From NCBI RefSeq assembly GCF_900107925.1, contig NZ_FNUJ01000002.1, forward strand, positions 558,001 to 622,000: a stretch of DNA of 64,000 nucleotides, written 5' to 3'. Every line of letters starts with the position of its first letter. Within the stretch, counting starts at the first letter, position 1. This stretch comes from Amycolatopsis pretoriensis. GTDB taxonomy: Bacteria; Actinomycetota; Actinomycetes; Mycobacteriales; Pseudonocardiaceae. Shown here piece after piece: positions 1 to 7,592 of the stretch. Both the position numbers and the translations under genes were made by a program. The notes beneath the pieces were generated by a model. The model saw only the letters and a list, made by a program, of their open reading frames with translations. It was not told the origin of the DNA and searched no databases.

Positions 1-621
1 GGTGTTCGACTTCTGCCGCACCTGGCCGTTCACCCGCAGCTCCATGTCCAGGTCGTGCGGGTCGCCGACCTCGTCCGCGGTGACGATGTACGGGCCGATC
101 GGGCAGAACGTGTCGATCGCCTTCGAGAACGAGAACACCCCCGACTCCATCTCGCGGCGCTGGATGTCGCGGGCGGTGATGTCGTTGAAGATCAGGTACC
201 CGGCGATGTGCTCGGCCGCCTGTTCGGCGCCGAAGAACTTGCCCGGCTTCCCGATCACGACGGCCATTTCGAGCTCGTAGTCCAGCTCGTTCGTCAGGTG
301 CGCCGGGTACACGACCGGGTCGCCGGGGCCGATGATCGCGTCGACGTTCTGGAAGAACACGATGCCCTTGTTCACCGGGTGCGACCAGTTGACGCGGGCG
401 AGGTCGTCGTGGTGCTCCCGGAAGTTCCCCGCCGTGTGGAAGAACTTCTTCGGCACGATCGGGGCGCGCAGGCGCACCTCGGACGCCCGGAAGCGGCGCC
501 CGGTCTCGGGCACGCTCCCGCCGCGTTCGAAGAACTCGCGCGCCGACGCGGTGTCGAGTTCCAGGACGAGGTCGTCGGCGAGACGGCCGACCAGGCCGTC
601 GTCGAAGGTCACGAGCTTCAC
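1..621 (-). CDS. Fumarylacetoacetate hydrolase family protein (3' end beyond window)
   Basis: FAH-fold enzymes hydrolyse C-C bonds of acylpyruvates or act as hydratases/decarboxylases using a divalent metal. The visible 207 residues show the metal-site signatures ELDYELEMAVVIGK and FNDITARDIQ, which carry the family's acidic ligands. The GTG start at 621 overlaps the TGA of the upstream CMD gene by 4 bp, so the two are translationally coupled. The C-terminus lies outside the window. Substrate cannot be read from the sequence; with CMD, SDR and amidohydrolase neighbours, a late ring- or chain-cleavage step is plausible. Confidence 0.88.
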   Translation of the reverse strand, partial: MKLVTFDDGLVGRLADDLVLELDTASAREFFERGGSVPETGRRFRASEVRLRAPIVPKKFFHTAGNFREHHDDLARVNWSHPVNKGIVFFQNVDAIIGPGDPVVYPAHLTNELDYELEMAVVIGKPGKFFGAEQAAEHIAGYLIFNDITARDIQRREMESGVFSFSKAIDTFCPIGPYIVTADEVGDPHDLDMELRVNGQVRQKSNT

Positions 622-1175
622 GGCTGCTCCACGGGGACGGTGACTCGGAAGACGCGCAGCTGCAGCGCCAGCGTCGCGTAGTAGCCCACCAGCGTGGTCA
701 GCTCGACGGCCACGCGGTTGCCAATGGTTGGCACGGTCTCGGCGTAGGTCACGTCGTCGACATCACCCTCCAGCAGTGCGTCCACGAACCGCAGGGCCGC
801 CGCTTCGACGGCGGAGAGGTCGTCCGGCAGCGTCCCCGCCGCGAGCTGGGCATCCGTGACGCCGACGGCGCGCGCGGCGGGCTCGTGCGCGTACCGCTCG
901 AACGCGCAGTCCCAGTGCGCCGCGACGGCCAGGATCGCCAGCTCCCGCACCCGGTCGCCCAGCGCGGTCTCGTACCGGACGGCCGCACCGAGCCGTTGCA
1001 GGGCTTGCCCGGCCGGCGGGGCGAACAGCATCGCGTTGAACGGCCCGGTCAGCGCCCCCTCGGCGTCGGTGAGGGGGAACGGGCCGCCCGCGCGGGGTCC
1101 GCCGGCGATGGCGTCGTAGAGCTCGCGCTGGTCGTCGGTCAGGGAAGCCGGAGTCAGCCGCGGCAGTCTCGTCAT
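618..1175 (-). CDS. Carboxymuconolactone decarboxylase (CMD) family protein
   Basis: The 185-residue product belongs to the AhpD/CMD-like all-helical fold. It has the AHWDCAFERYAHEP segment typical of the decarboxylase-like branch, with one Cys rather than the redox CxxC of AhpD, so peroxidase activity is unlikely. The start is set at the ATG at 1175 (MTRLPRL), because residues upstream of it are low-complexity and unlike the family. It is first gene of the minus-strand pair with the FAH hydrolase. A palindrome at 1218-1232 lies 43 bp upstream and is probably its operator; a similar one (719-733) lies within the gene. Exact reaction unknown. Confidence 0.85.
   Translation of the reverse strand: MTRLPRLTPASLTDDQRELYDAIAGGPRAGGPFPLTDAEGALTGPFNAMLFAPPAGQALQRLGAAVRYETALGDRVRELAILAVAAHWDCAFERYAHEPAARAVGVTDAQLAAGTLPDDLSAVEAAALRFVDALLEGDVDDVTYAETVPTIGNRVAVELTTLVGYYATLALQLRVFRVTVPVEQP
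719..733. promoter_or_regulatory. Intragenic IclR-type palindrome (site A)
   Basis: TGCCAATGGTTGGCA has perfect 6-bp arms and matches the palindrome overlapping the IclR start (7511-7525) at 13 of 15 bases. It lies inside the CMD coding sequence, about 440 bp past its start. It could be an auxiliary operator or coincidence. Confidence 0.4.
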
Positions 1176-1217
1176 GTCCCCGATCCCAGCAGTGCCCCAC
1201 CAGGACGAGCGCCGGTC

Positions 1218-1232
1218 TGCCATTGAATGGAA
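1218..1232. promoter_or_regulatory. Putative IclR operator in the divergent CMD/SDR region (site B)
   Basis: TGCCATTGAATGGAA contains the perfect inverted repeat CCATT-G-AATGG. It lies between the divergent CMD/FAH operon (start 1175) and the SDR operon (start 1298), so one bound regulator could control both. It differs from the perfect 15-bp palindrome before the GH3 gene (6516-6530) at one base only. Confidence 0.65.
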
Positions 1233-1297
1233 CGTCCGTTCCCGGTCGGCGACAGCGGCGCTTAGCGTCGCCGTCACATCGGGAGCAGGGAGCGGGA

Positions 1298-2026
1298 GTG
1301 GACTGGCTGGGTCTTCGGGGCAAGGGCGCGCTGGTCGCGGGCGCGGGCGGGATCGGCGCCGCGGCCGCCCGCGCGCTCGCCGACGCCGGGGCCGACGTGG
1401 TCGTCGCCGACCGCGACCCCCGGCGGCTCGCCGACCTGGGCCTGCGCACCCTCGAAGCCGACCTCACCGACGCCGGCGGCGCCCGGGACTGCGTCACCCG
1501 CGCCGACGAACTGCTGGGCCGGCTCGACATCTTCGTCCACGCGGTCGGCGTCAACGACCGGCGCCCGGTCCTCGACACGCCCGACGACGTCTGGCGCCGG
1601 ATCCTCTCGGTCAACGCCGACAGCGCGTTCTGGACCGGCCGGGCCGCGGGCGAGCTGATGGTCACCCGCGGGTACGGCCGGATCGTCTACCTGTCCTCGG
1701 TGTCCGGCCTGCTCGCCCACCCGCACCACGCGCCCTACGCGGCCAGCAAGGGCGCCGTCGACCAGCTCTGCCGGGTGATGGCCCGCGAGTGGGCCGCGTC
1801 CGGCGTCACGGTCAACGCCGTCGCGCCCGGCTACACCGAAACCGGCCTGACCCGCGACCACCTCGAGAGACCCGGTGTGCGCGACGGCCTCACCGCGCTC
1901 GTCCCGGCCGGCCGGCTCGGCACGCCCGAAGACCTGACCGGCCCGATCCTGTTCCTCTGTTCCGACCAAGCCGCCTTCGTCACGGGACACGTCCTGTACG
2001 CCGACGGCGGCCGCACCCTCGTCTGA
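1298..2026 (+). CDS. SDR family NAD(P)-dependent oxidoreductase
   Basis: A classical short-chain dehydrogenase/reductase of 242 residues that oxidises alcohols or reduces ketones with NAD(P). Visible: the N-terminal nucleotide-binding glycine motif (AGAGGIGAA), an acidic residue after beta2 (VVADRD, suggesting NAD preference), SSVSG and the catalytic YAASK. The GTG at 1298 is chosen because it begins just before the Rossmann strand and follows a purine-rich AGGGAGCGGGA; an ATG 75 bp upstream would add an unrelated basic leader overlapping the operator. First gene of an operon with SDR, amidohydrolase and hydrolase genes. Substrate unknown. Confidence 0.9.
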   Translation: MDWLGLRGKGALVAGAGGIGAAAARALADAGADVVVADRDPRRLADLGLRTLEADLTDAGGARDCVTRADELLGRLDIFVHAVGVNDRRPVLDTPDDVWRRILSVNADSAFWTGRAAGELMVTRGYGRIVYLSSVSGLLAHPHHAPYAASKGAVDQLCRVMAREWAASGVTVNAVAPGYTETGLTRDHLERPGVRDGLTALVPAGRLGTPEDLTGPILFLCSDQAAFVTGHVLYADGGRTLV

Positions 2027-2037
2027 AGGAGTCCTTC

Positions 2038-2802
2038 GTGCGTTTCACCGGCAAGACCGTCCTCGTCACCGGCGCCGGCACCGGGTTCGGTGCCGAGATC
2101 GCCGTGCGCGCCGCCCGCGAGGGCGCCGACGTCGCCGTGCACTACCGCGGCTCGCGCGCCGGCGCCGAGCGCACCGCGGCCCGCGTGGAAGAGCTGGGGC
2201 GCAAGGCGTTCCTCGTCCAGGCGGACATCTCCGAGCACGCGCAGATCCGGCGGCTGGCCGACGAGGCGTGGAGCCACTTCGGCCGGGTCGACGTGGCGAT
2301 CAACAACGTCGGCGACGTCGCCCGCGACCAGATGTCGTGGCGGGACCTCACCGAGGAGTCCGTCGACCACGTCCTGGCCGTCGACATCAAGGGCACGCTC
2401 CTGTGCACGCACGAGTTCGGCGACCGGATGCTGACCCAGGGCGGCGGCGCGATCGTGAACATCGGCTCGACCGTCGTCGCGCGCGGCAGCGCCCGCGCCC
2501 CGCAGTACGCGGCGGCGAAGGCCGGGATCATCGGCCTGACCAAGTCCTACGCGCACGCCTTCGCCCCCACCGTGCGGGTGAACGTGTTCGCGCCCGGGTT
2601 CATCGAGACCGAAGCCACGCTCGGCCGCGAGGACTGGCGGAGCGGCCGCGCGGAGAAGCTGCGGGACGCGACGCCGATGGGCCGCATCCCGAAGCCCGAA
2701 GAACTGGCCGGGGCGGCGCTGTTCCTTGCCACCGAGGACGCCGGGCACATCACCGGCGGGTTCCTGGTCGCCGACGGCGGCTACACCATGCTGGGGGCGT
2801 GA
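2038..2802 (+). CDS. SDR family oxidoreductase
   Basis: Second short-chain dehydrogenase of the operon, 254 residues. It has the TGAGTGFG cofactor loop, NNVG in place of NNAG, IGSTV for the catalytic serine and YAAAK for the Tyr/Lys pair. A Ser-Arg after beta2 (YRGSRAG) suggests NADP preference, unlike the preceding SDR. The GTG start at 2038 follows a GAAGGAG ribosome site that overlaps the previous stop codon region. The stop overlaps the next ATG (TGATG), so the amidohydrolase is coupled. Two SDRs with likely different cofactors suggest oxidation and reduction of the same scaffold; this is inference. Confidence 0.9.
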   Translation: MRFTGKTVLVTGAGTGFGAEIAVRAAREGADVAVHYRGSRAGAERTAARVEELGRKAFLVQADISEHAQIRRLADEAWSHFGRVDVAINNVGDVARDQMSWRDLTEESVDHVLAVDIKGTLLCTHEFGDRMLTQGGGAIVNIGSTVVARGSARAPQYAAAKAGIIGLTKSYAHAFAPTVRVNVFAPGFIETEATLGREDWRSGRAEKLRDATPMGRIPKPEELAGAALFLATEDAGHITGGFLVADGGYTMLGA

Positions 2803-4046
2803 TGGCCGCCCGAGTGGTCTTCACCGGCGGCCGCGTCTTCGACGGCAGCGGCTCCCCGGCGGTCCCCGCCGACGTCGTCGTCCGCGGCGACCGGATCGAG
2901 CACGTGGGCACCGGCATCGAGCCCGCGCCGGACGACCGGGTGGTCGACTGCCGCGGCGCGACGGTCATGCCCGGGCTGGTCGAGTCGCACTGCCACCTGA
3001 CGTTCCCCTCGGCGGTCGGGCACCTCGACCCGTCGTTCAACCCGCCGGTCGACGTGAGCTTCTTCCACCACCTGCCGAGCCCGGACGAGCACCTCGCGCT
3101 CGCCGAGCGCAACGCCCGGATCCTCCTCGACCACGGCTTCACCAGCGCCTACTCCGCGGGGTCGTTGACACCGGTGCCCACCGAAGTCCGGCTGCGCGAC
3201 CGCATCGCCGCCGGACTGGCCGCCGGGCCCCGGCTGCGGGCGGCGTCGTTCGAACGGGACAACAACCCGGTGCGGCTGGGCCCGGACGGCCCGGCCCCGC
3301 AGGAAACCGGCCCGGACGCCGTGCGCGCGTTCGTGCGGGAGCAGGCCGAACTCGGCTTCGACAGCGTGAAACTGCTGATGAGCAACGACGACGTCTTCTT
3401 CGAAGGCGGCTCGATGGTCACCCAGTACAGCGCGGAAGAGGCGAACGCGGCCGGCGAGCAGGCACGCGAGTCCGGCGTCTGGCTCAACTGCCACGCCCAG
3501 TCACCCGAGTCGATCAAACTGGCCGTGCGGGCCGGATTCCGCTCGATCTACCACTGCTCCTACGCCGACCCCGAAGCCATCGATCTGCTGGAGCAGCACA
3601 AGGATTCGATCTTCCTGTCCCCCGCCGTCGGCATCATGTGGGCCAACGTCCACGAGGGCGCGGAGTTCGGCATCGACGCGGAGAAGACCGGCTCGGTGAG
3701 GTCACTGGCCGCGATGGAACAGCTGTACCCGGAGCTGCGCAAGCGCGGCCTGCGGGTACTGCCCGGCGGCGACTACGGGTTCCCGAACAACCCCATCGGA
3801 CGCAACGCGCGGGACCTGGAGCTGTTCGTCCGGCTCTTCGGCTACTCCCCCGCCGAAGCGTTGCGCGCCACGACGTTCCACGGTGGACAGGTGATGAACC
3901 TGCCGGTCGGGCTGCTCACCGAGGGCTACTTCGCGGACGTCCTCGTCGTCCGCGGCGATCCGACCGCGGACGTCACGCTGCTGCAGGACCCGGCCAACCT
4001 CGAAGTGATCATGCAGGGCGGGCGGTTCCACAAGGCGGCCACGTGA
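2802..4046 (+). CDS. Amidohydrolase family metal-dependent hydrolase
   Basis: A 414-residue member of the amidohydrolase superfamily (imidazolonepropionase/prolidase-like branch), which cleaves amide, ester or lactone bonds with one or two metals in a TIM barrel. Visible metal ligands: HCH after beta1 (ESHCHLTF, about residues 61-66), histidines in NCHAQS and YHCSYAD, and the catalytic Asp in GGDYGF. The N- and C-terminal beta-sandwich segments typical of the family are present (AARVVFTGGRVFDG, and ADVLVVRGDP near the end). The start overlaps the upstream SDR stop, and its stop (GTGA) overlaps the next gene. Substrate unknown; no signal peptide. Confidence 0.9.
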   Translation: MAARVVFTGGRVFDGSGSPAVPADVVVRGDRIEHVGTGIEPAPDDRVVDCRGATVMPGLVESHCHLTFPSAVGHLDPSFNPPVDVSFFHHLPSPDEHLALAERNARILLDHGFTSAYSAGSLTPVPTEVRLRDRIAAGLAAGPRLRAASFERDNNPVRLGPDGPAPQETGPDAVRAFVREQAELGFDSVKLLMSNDDVFFEGGSMVTQYSAEEANAAGEQARESGVWLNCHAQSPESIKLAVRAGFRSIYHCSYADPEAIDLLEQHKDSIFLSPAVGIMWANVHEGAEFGIDAEKTGSVRSLAAMEQLYPELRKRGLRVLPGGDYGFPNNPIGRNARDLELFVRLFGYSPAEALRATTFHGGQVMNLPVGLLTEGYFADVLVVRGDPTADVTLLQDPANLEVIMQGGRFHKAAT

Positions 4047-4741
4047 TCTACCGCGAGGTGCCGGGGTTCCGGCCGCTGGAACTGGAACTGTCCGGACCGG
4101 ACGACCCGGTCGCGACGATCGTGTACCTGCACGGCGGCGGCTGGCGGCGCGGCTCCCGGCTTCATTCGTTGCCGGGCTTCGAGCACCTGACCGACGAGCT
4201 GGTGGCGCACGGGTTCCGGGTCGCCGCGGCCGACTACCGGCTCAGCGGCGAGGCGACCTTTCCCGCGCCGCTGGACGACGTCCGGGCGGCGATCGAGTCC
4301 GTCCGCGACGGCAAGCCCGTCTTCGTCTGGGGCGAGTCGGCCGGCGCGCACCTCGGCCTGCTGGCCGCGCTCACCGGGTCCACAGTGGACGCCGTGGTGG
4401 CGTGGTTCCCGCCGACCGACCTGCTCGGCCTGACCGGCGACGTCTCGCGCGAGACGTCGCTGCTGGGGGCACCGCCGGATTCGGTACCGGACCTCGCGCG
4501 GGCGGCGAGTCCGGTGACGCACGCCCACGCCGGCGCGCCGCCGGTCCTGCTGATGCACGGTTCGGACGACGACCTGGTGCCCGCGTCGCAGAGCGTCCGG
4601 CTCGCCGGCGCCCTGCGCGACGCGGGCGCGCCGGTGGAGCTGCACCTGGTCCCCGGCGCCCGGCACCGCTGGATCGGCGCCGATCCGGCGGCCGTCGTCG
4701 CCACCTCCGTCAAGTTCCTGCGGGCCGCACTGACCCGCTGA
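4043..4741 (+). CDS. Alpha/beta hydrolase (esterase/lipase-like)
   Basis: A 232-residue HSL-like alpha/beta hydrolase that probably cleaves a small ester. Visible: oxyanion motif HGGGW, nucleophile elbow GESAG, an Asp in GSDDDLVP and the catalytic His in GARHRW. The GTG start at 4043 overlaps the amidohydrolase stop by 4 bp. It is last in the SDR-SDR-amidohydrolase-hydrolase operon. Its 3' end overlaps the convergent GH3 gene by 32 bp. No signal sequence, so it acts in the cytoplasm. Confidence 0.9.
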   Translation: MIYREVPGFRPLELELSGPDDPVATIVYLHGGGWRRGSRLHSLPGFEHLTDELVAHGFRVAAADYRLSGEATFPAPLDDVRAAIESVRDGKPVFVWGESAGAHLGLLAALTGSTVDAVVAWFPPTDLLGLTGDVSRETSLLGAPPDSVPDLARAASPVTHAHAGAPPVLLMHGSDDDLVPASQSVRLAGALRDAGAPVELHLVPGARHRWIGADPAAVVATSVKFLRAALTR

Positions 4742-6473
4742 CGTGCCCGAGCGGGAACAGCGGGTCCGCGGTGCCGCCCGGCCGGTCCTCCGGGTGGGCT
4801 TCGACGGCCGCCATGGACGACGGCAGCTCGATCGGCAACCGGCCCTCGGCTTTCGCGTGACCGAAAACGACGTCGAGGACGGCGTCGTCGGCCGCGCCGA
4901 AGTCGGCCAGCAACGCGGCGGCGTGCTCGGCGAGTTCGGGCACGACGGCCGCCCGGTCCAGGAAGACGTCGACGACCGTCGGGACGGTGGTCATGAGCGC
5001 GCGCAGACGATCGCTCGCCTCCCGGGGCAGGTCGAGCCGCCCCTGGTGGAAGAACGCCTCCGGGAGCCGGGGCCTCGGTTCGTACGGTGCGTCGATCCGC
5101 ACGACCGCGGCATCAGCTTCGGCCGGAGAGTCCACAATGGACGTGTAGCGGGCGGCGACCGCGGGGTCGATTCCCTCGACGTACAACCGTATTCCGCGGT
5201 GCAGCGGCAGGGAGCCGGAGAGCAGGACCATCGACCGGCGTTGCGCGTCGGCTCCGGCGGCGGTGAAGTCGGGCCGGCCGACGGTGGCGACCGCGTGCGT
5301 CTCGTCGACGTACGGATTCTCGAACAGTCCCAGCCGGAACATCAGCGCCAGGACGCGCCCGGCGGACTCGTCGAGCCGCGTCTCGGGCACGCTGCCCGCC
5401 TCGACGAGGCCGACGAGGACGTCCGGGCACCACTCGCCGCCGAACTGGTCGACGCCCGCGTCGAGCAGCCGGAGCACGCGCCCGGCGACGTCGAGGTCTT
5501 CCGCGCCCCACGCGCGGGCGGGCCAGACCGAGCCGTCCGGCAGCGTCACGTCGGTGAGCAGCCCGAAGTCGGTGCAGACCAGGCCGTCGAAGCCCTCGTC
5601 GCGGCGCAGCTGGCCGGCGATCACCTCGCGGTCGAAGGCGAACCCGACCCCGGCGAGGCCGGGTACGTCGACCGGGCGGCCGTAGTACGGCATCACCGCG
5701 GCCGCGCCGGCTGCCAGTGCCGGGCGGAAGACGGCCCGGTGCTCGTCGTAGCGCCCGTCGGGGTAGACCTGGTCCTTGCCGGACGCGAAGTGCGCGTCCT
5801 CGCCGCCGGCCTGCGGACCGGCGCCCGGCCAGTGCTTGACCATCGCCGCGACCGAGTCCGGGCCGAGTTCGTTGCCCTGCAGGCCTTCCACGTACGCGGC
5901 GGCCAGCCGGGCGACGACGTCCGGGTCGGCGCCGAAGGTGCCCGAGGTGCGACACCAGCGTGGTTCGGTCGCGAGGTCGGCCATCGGGTGCAGCGCCAGC
6001 CGGATCCCGACCGCCGCGTACTCGGCGCGAACGGTTTCGGCGAAGGCCCGCACGGCGTGTTCGTCGGCGAGCGCGCCGAAGCCGAGCGGTTCGGGCCAGC
6101 GCGAGCAGCCGCCGGACGCTACCGACGTGAGCGGGTTGTCGTTCGCCGAGTGCCGCGGATCCGACGAGACGAGCACCGGGATGCCCAGCCGGCTGTGGGC
6201 CGCGAGCCGCTGGATTTCGTTGTGCCAGCGGGACAACGGGCCGGCCGACACCGGCGCCATCAGTGAGAGGCAGCGGAGGTTTTTGTCCCGCAGGACTTCC
6301 GTCGTCGGCGCGGTGGGCAGGGGGCCGGCCGGGTCTTCGACGAACCCACCATCGGGGCGGACGGCGACGGGGGCGTGGAAGAGCAGCCCGGCCTTCTCCG
6401 GCACGGTCATCCGGCCGAGGAGGTCGCGGACGCGGTCGCCGACCGGTCGCGCCGGGTCCTGGTAGGGGAACAT
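4710..6473 (-). CDS. Glycoside hydrolase family 3 protein (beta-glucosidase-like)
   Basis: About 587 residues. The N-terminal GH3 barrel begins at YQDPARPVGDRVRDLLGRM, close to the usual family start. KHWPGAGPQ corresponds to the conserved KH(F)xG loop, and VCTDFGLL holds the expected nucleophile Asp. There is no signal peptide, so it would act on imported glycosides. The start is uncertain: ATG codons at 6473, 6485 and 6521 are in frame and none has a good ribosome site; the outermost lies inside the operator palindrome, so 6473 or 6485 is favoured. It shares regulation with the rest of the cluster through that palindrome. Confidence 0.88.
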   Translation of the reverse strand: MFPYQDPARPVGDRVRDLLGRMTVPEKAGLLFHAPVAVRPDGGFVEDPAGPLPTAPTTEVLRDKNLRCLSLMAPVSAGPLSRWHNEIQRLAAHSRLGIPVLVSSDPRHSANDNPLTSVASGGCSRWPEPLGFGALADEHAVRAFAETVRAEYAAVGIRLALHPMADLATEPRWCRTSGTFGADPDVVARLAAAYVEGLQGNELGPDSVAAMVKHWPGAGPQAGGEDAHFASGKDQVYPDGRYDEHRAVFRPALAAGAAAVMPYYGRPVDVPGLAGVGFAFDREVIAGQLRRDEGFDGLVCTDFGLLTDVTLPDGSVWPARAWGAEDLDVAGRVLRLLDAGVDQFGGEWCPDVLVGLVEAGSVPETRLDESAGRVLALMFRLGLFENPYVDETHAVATVGRPDFTAAGADAQRRSMVLLSGSLPLHRGIRLYVEGIDPAVAARYTSIVDSPAEADAAVVRIDAPYEPRPRLPEAFFHQGRLDLPREASDRLRALMTTVPTVVDVFLDRAAVVPELAEHAAALLADFGAADDAVLDVVFGHAKAEGRLPIELPSSMAAVEAHPEDRPGGTADPLFPLGHVSGSVRPAGT

Positions 6474-6515
6474 GCGGCCGAGCATGCCGACCGGTTCGGG
6501 TGGAGCCCATCGAGG

Positions 6516-6530
6516 TGCCATTGAATGGCA
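6516..6530. promoter_or_regulatory. Putative IclR operator upstream of GH3 (site C)
   Basis: TGCCATTGAATGGCA is a perfect 15-bp palindrome (7-bp arms, one central base). It lies 43 bp upstream of the preferred GH3 start at 6473. It is the best copy of the cluster motif and probably defines the operator. Confidence 0.7.
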
Positions 6531-6601
6531 AGTGGTGCGGCTACGGGTACTTCATCGCGTGCCCGGCTCCGCGGCGAGCAGCCCGGGCCGAGGCCGGCGC
6601 C

Positions 6602-6780
6602 ACAACGCGAGCCCCAGCTCCCGCAACCTGCCCCACCCGAAGGCCAACGCCACACCGCGCGCCCAACTCCCGCAACCTGCCCCACCCGAAGCCCAGCGCC
6701 TCACCACGCGCCCAACTCCCGCAACCTGCCCCACCCGAAGCCCAGCGCCTCACCACGCGCCCAACTCCCGCGAGATGCCC
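6602..6780. repeat. 49-bp direct tandem repeat spanning the 3' end of the IclR gene
   Basis: The core CTCCCGCAACCTGCC starts at 6618, 6667 and 6716, and a fourth, diverging copy starts at 6765: a constant period of 49 bp. The copy nearest the IclR gene contains its last codons and stop, so the array looks like a repeated duplication of the gene's 3' tail plus flanking DNA. It fills most of the spacer between IclR and GH3 (both minus strand). No clear terminator hairpin is formed by the unit. Confidence 0.85.
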
Positions 6781-7526
6781 CGCGCCGCCGTCTGCACCGC
6801 CAGCCCCAAATGCCTCGGCTGCGCCACCCGCTTCGGCACCAGCACCCCCAGCACCCCCGCCAGCACCTCACCGCGCCCGAAGATCGGCGCCGCCACCGAC
6901 ACGATCGCCACCGTCTCGTCCTGGCGGCGGAAGATCGCCAGCCGCTCCCTCCGCACCTCGGCCAGTGTCCGGCGCAGCTTGTCCGCCGGGATCAACCGGT
7001 TGTCCGGCTCGCTGTACACCGGCTTGGCCAGCAGCTCTTCCTGCACCTCCCGCGGCGCGAACGCCAGCAGCGCCAGGCCGACGCCGGTCGAGTGCAGCGG
7101 CAGCCGCCCGCCGGTGCGGTAGTCCACCGGTGCCGCCTGGTGCCCGGACAGCCGCTCGACCAGCAGTGCCTGCATGCCGTCGCGGACCGCCAGCTGGACG
7201 TGCTGGTGGGTGACCTCGGCGAGGTCGTTCATGAACGGCAGCGCCACCTGCCGCAGCCCGTGCCCGCGCGGGGCGAGCGTCGCGACCTCCAGCAGGCGCA
7301 GGCCGACGCAGAAGCGCCCGGCGTCGTCGCGCTCGAGCGCGCCCCACTCGCGCAGGCGGTTCGCCAGCCGCAGCGCCGAGCTCGGCGGCATCTCGCAGCG
7401 GCGGCTCAGCTCCGCCAGCGAGAGCGTGCGGTGGTCGGCGTCGAACGCGGCCAGCAGCGCCAGCGCGCGGTCGACGACCGGCTCGCCGTGCGCCGGGCGG
7501 CGGCCACGCTTTCCATTGGTTGGCAC
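6750..7526 (-). CDS. IclR family transcriptional regulator
   Basis: A 258-residue cytoplasmic regulator, the usual IclR length. The N-terminal winged helix-turn-helix covers about residues 15-75 (LSLAELSRRCEMPPSSALRL). The C-terminal effector domain includes QLAVRDGMQALLVERL, the LPLHSTGVGLALLAF stretch and a final VAAPIFGRGEVLAGVLGV. The GTG start at 7526 gives a normal N-terminus. A variant of the cluster palindrome (7511-7525) overlaps the start codon, which suggests autoregulation and control of the divergent MFS gene. It probably senses the compound degraded by the surrounding enzymes. Confidence 0.92.
   Translation of the reverse strand: MPTNGKRGRRPAHGEPVVDRALALLAAFDADHRTLSLAELSRRCEMPPSSALRLANRLREWGALERDDAGRFCVGLRLLEVATLAPRGHGLRQVALPFMNDLAEVTHQHVQLAVRDGMQALLVERLSGHQAAPVDYRTGGRLPLHSTGVGLALLAFAPREVQEELLAKPVYSEPDNRLIPADKLRRTLAEVRRERLAIFRRQDETVAIVSVAAPIFGRGEVLAGVLGVLVPKRVAQPRHLGLAVQTAARGISRELGAW
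7511..7525. promoter_or_regulatory. Putative IclR operator in the IclR/MFS divergent region (site D)
   Basis: TTCCATTGGTTGGCA matches the same 15-bp pattern with weaker symmetry. It overlaps the IclR GTG start and lies 68 bp from the MFS ATG, so it could repress both genes. Confidence 0.6.
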
Positions 7527-7592
7527 AACCGGTGACCGTACCCGAAGCCGCTGGTCATCCTTCCGGGCAACCGTGGCGAAAGGTGCCCAACG

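Noticed and set aside
6602..6780. The 49-bp repeat array as a CRISPR
   Set aside because: Units are directly adjacent with no unique spacers, and no cas genes are present.
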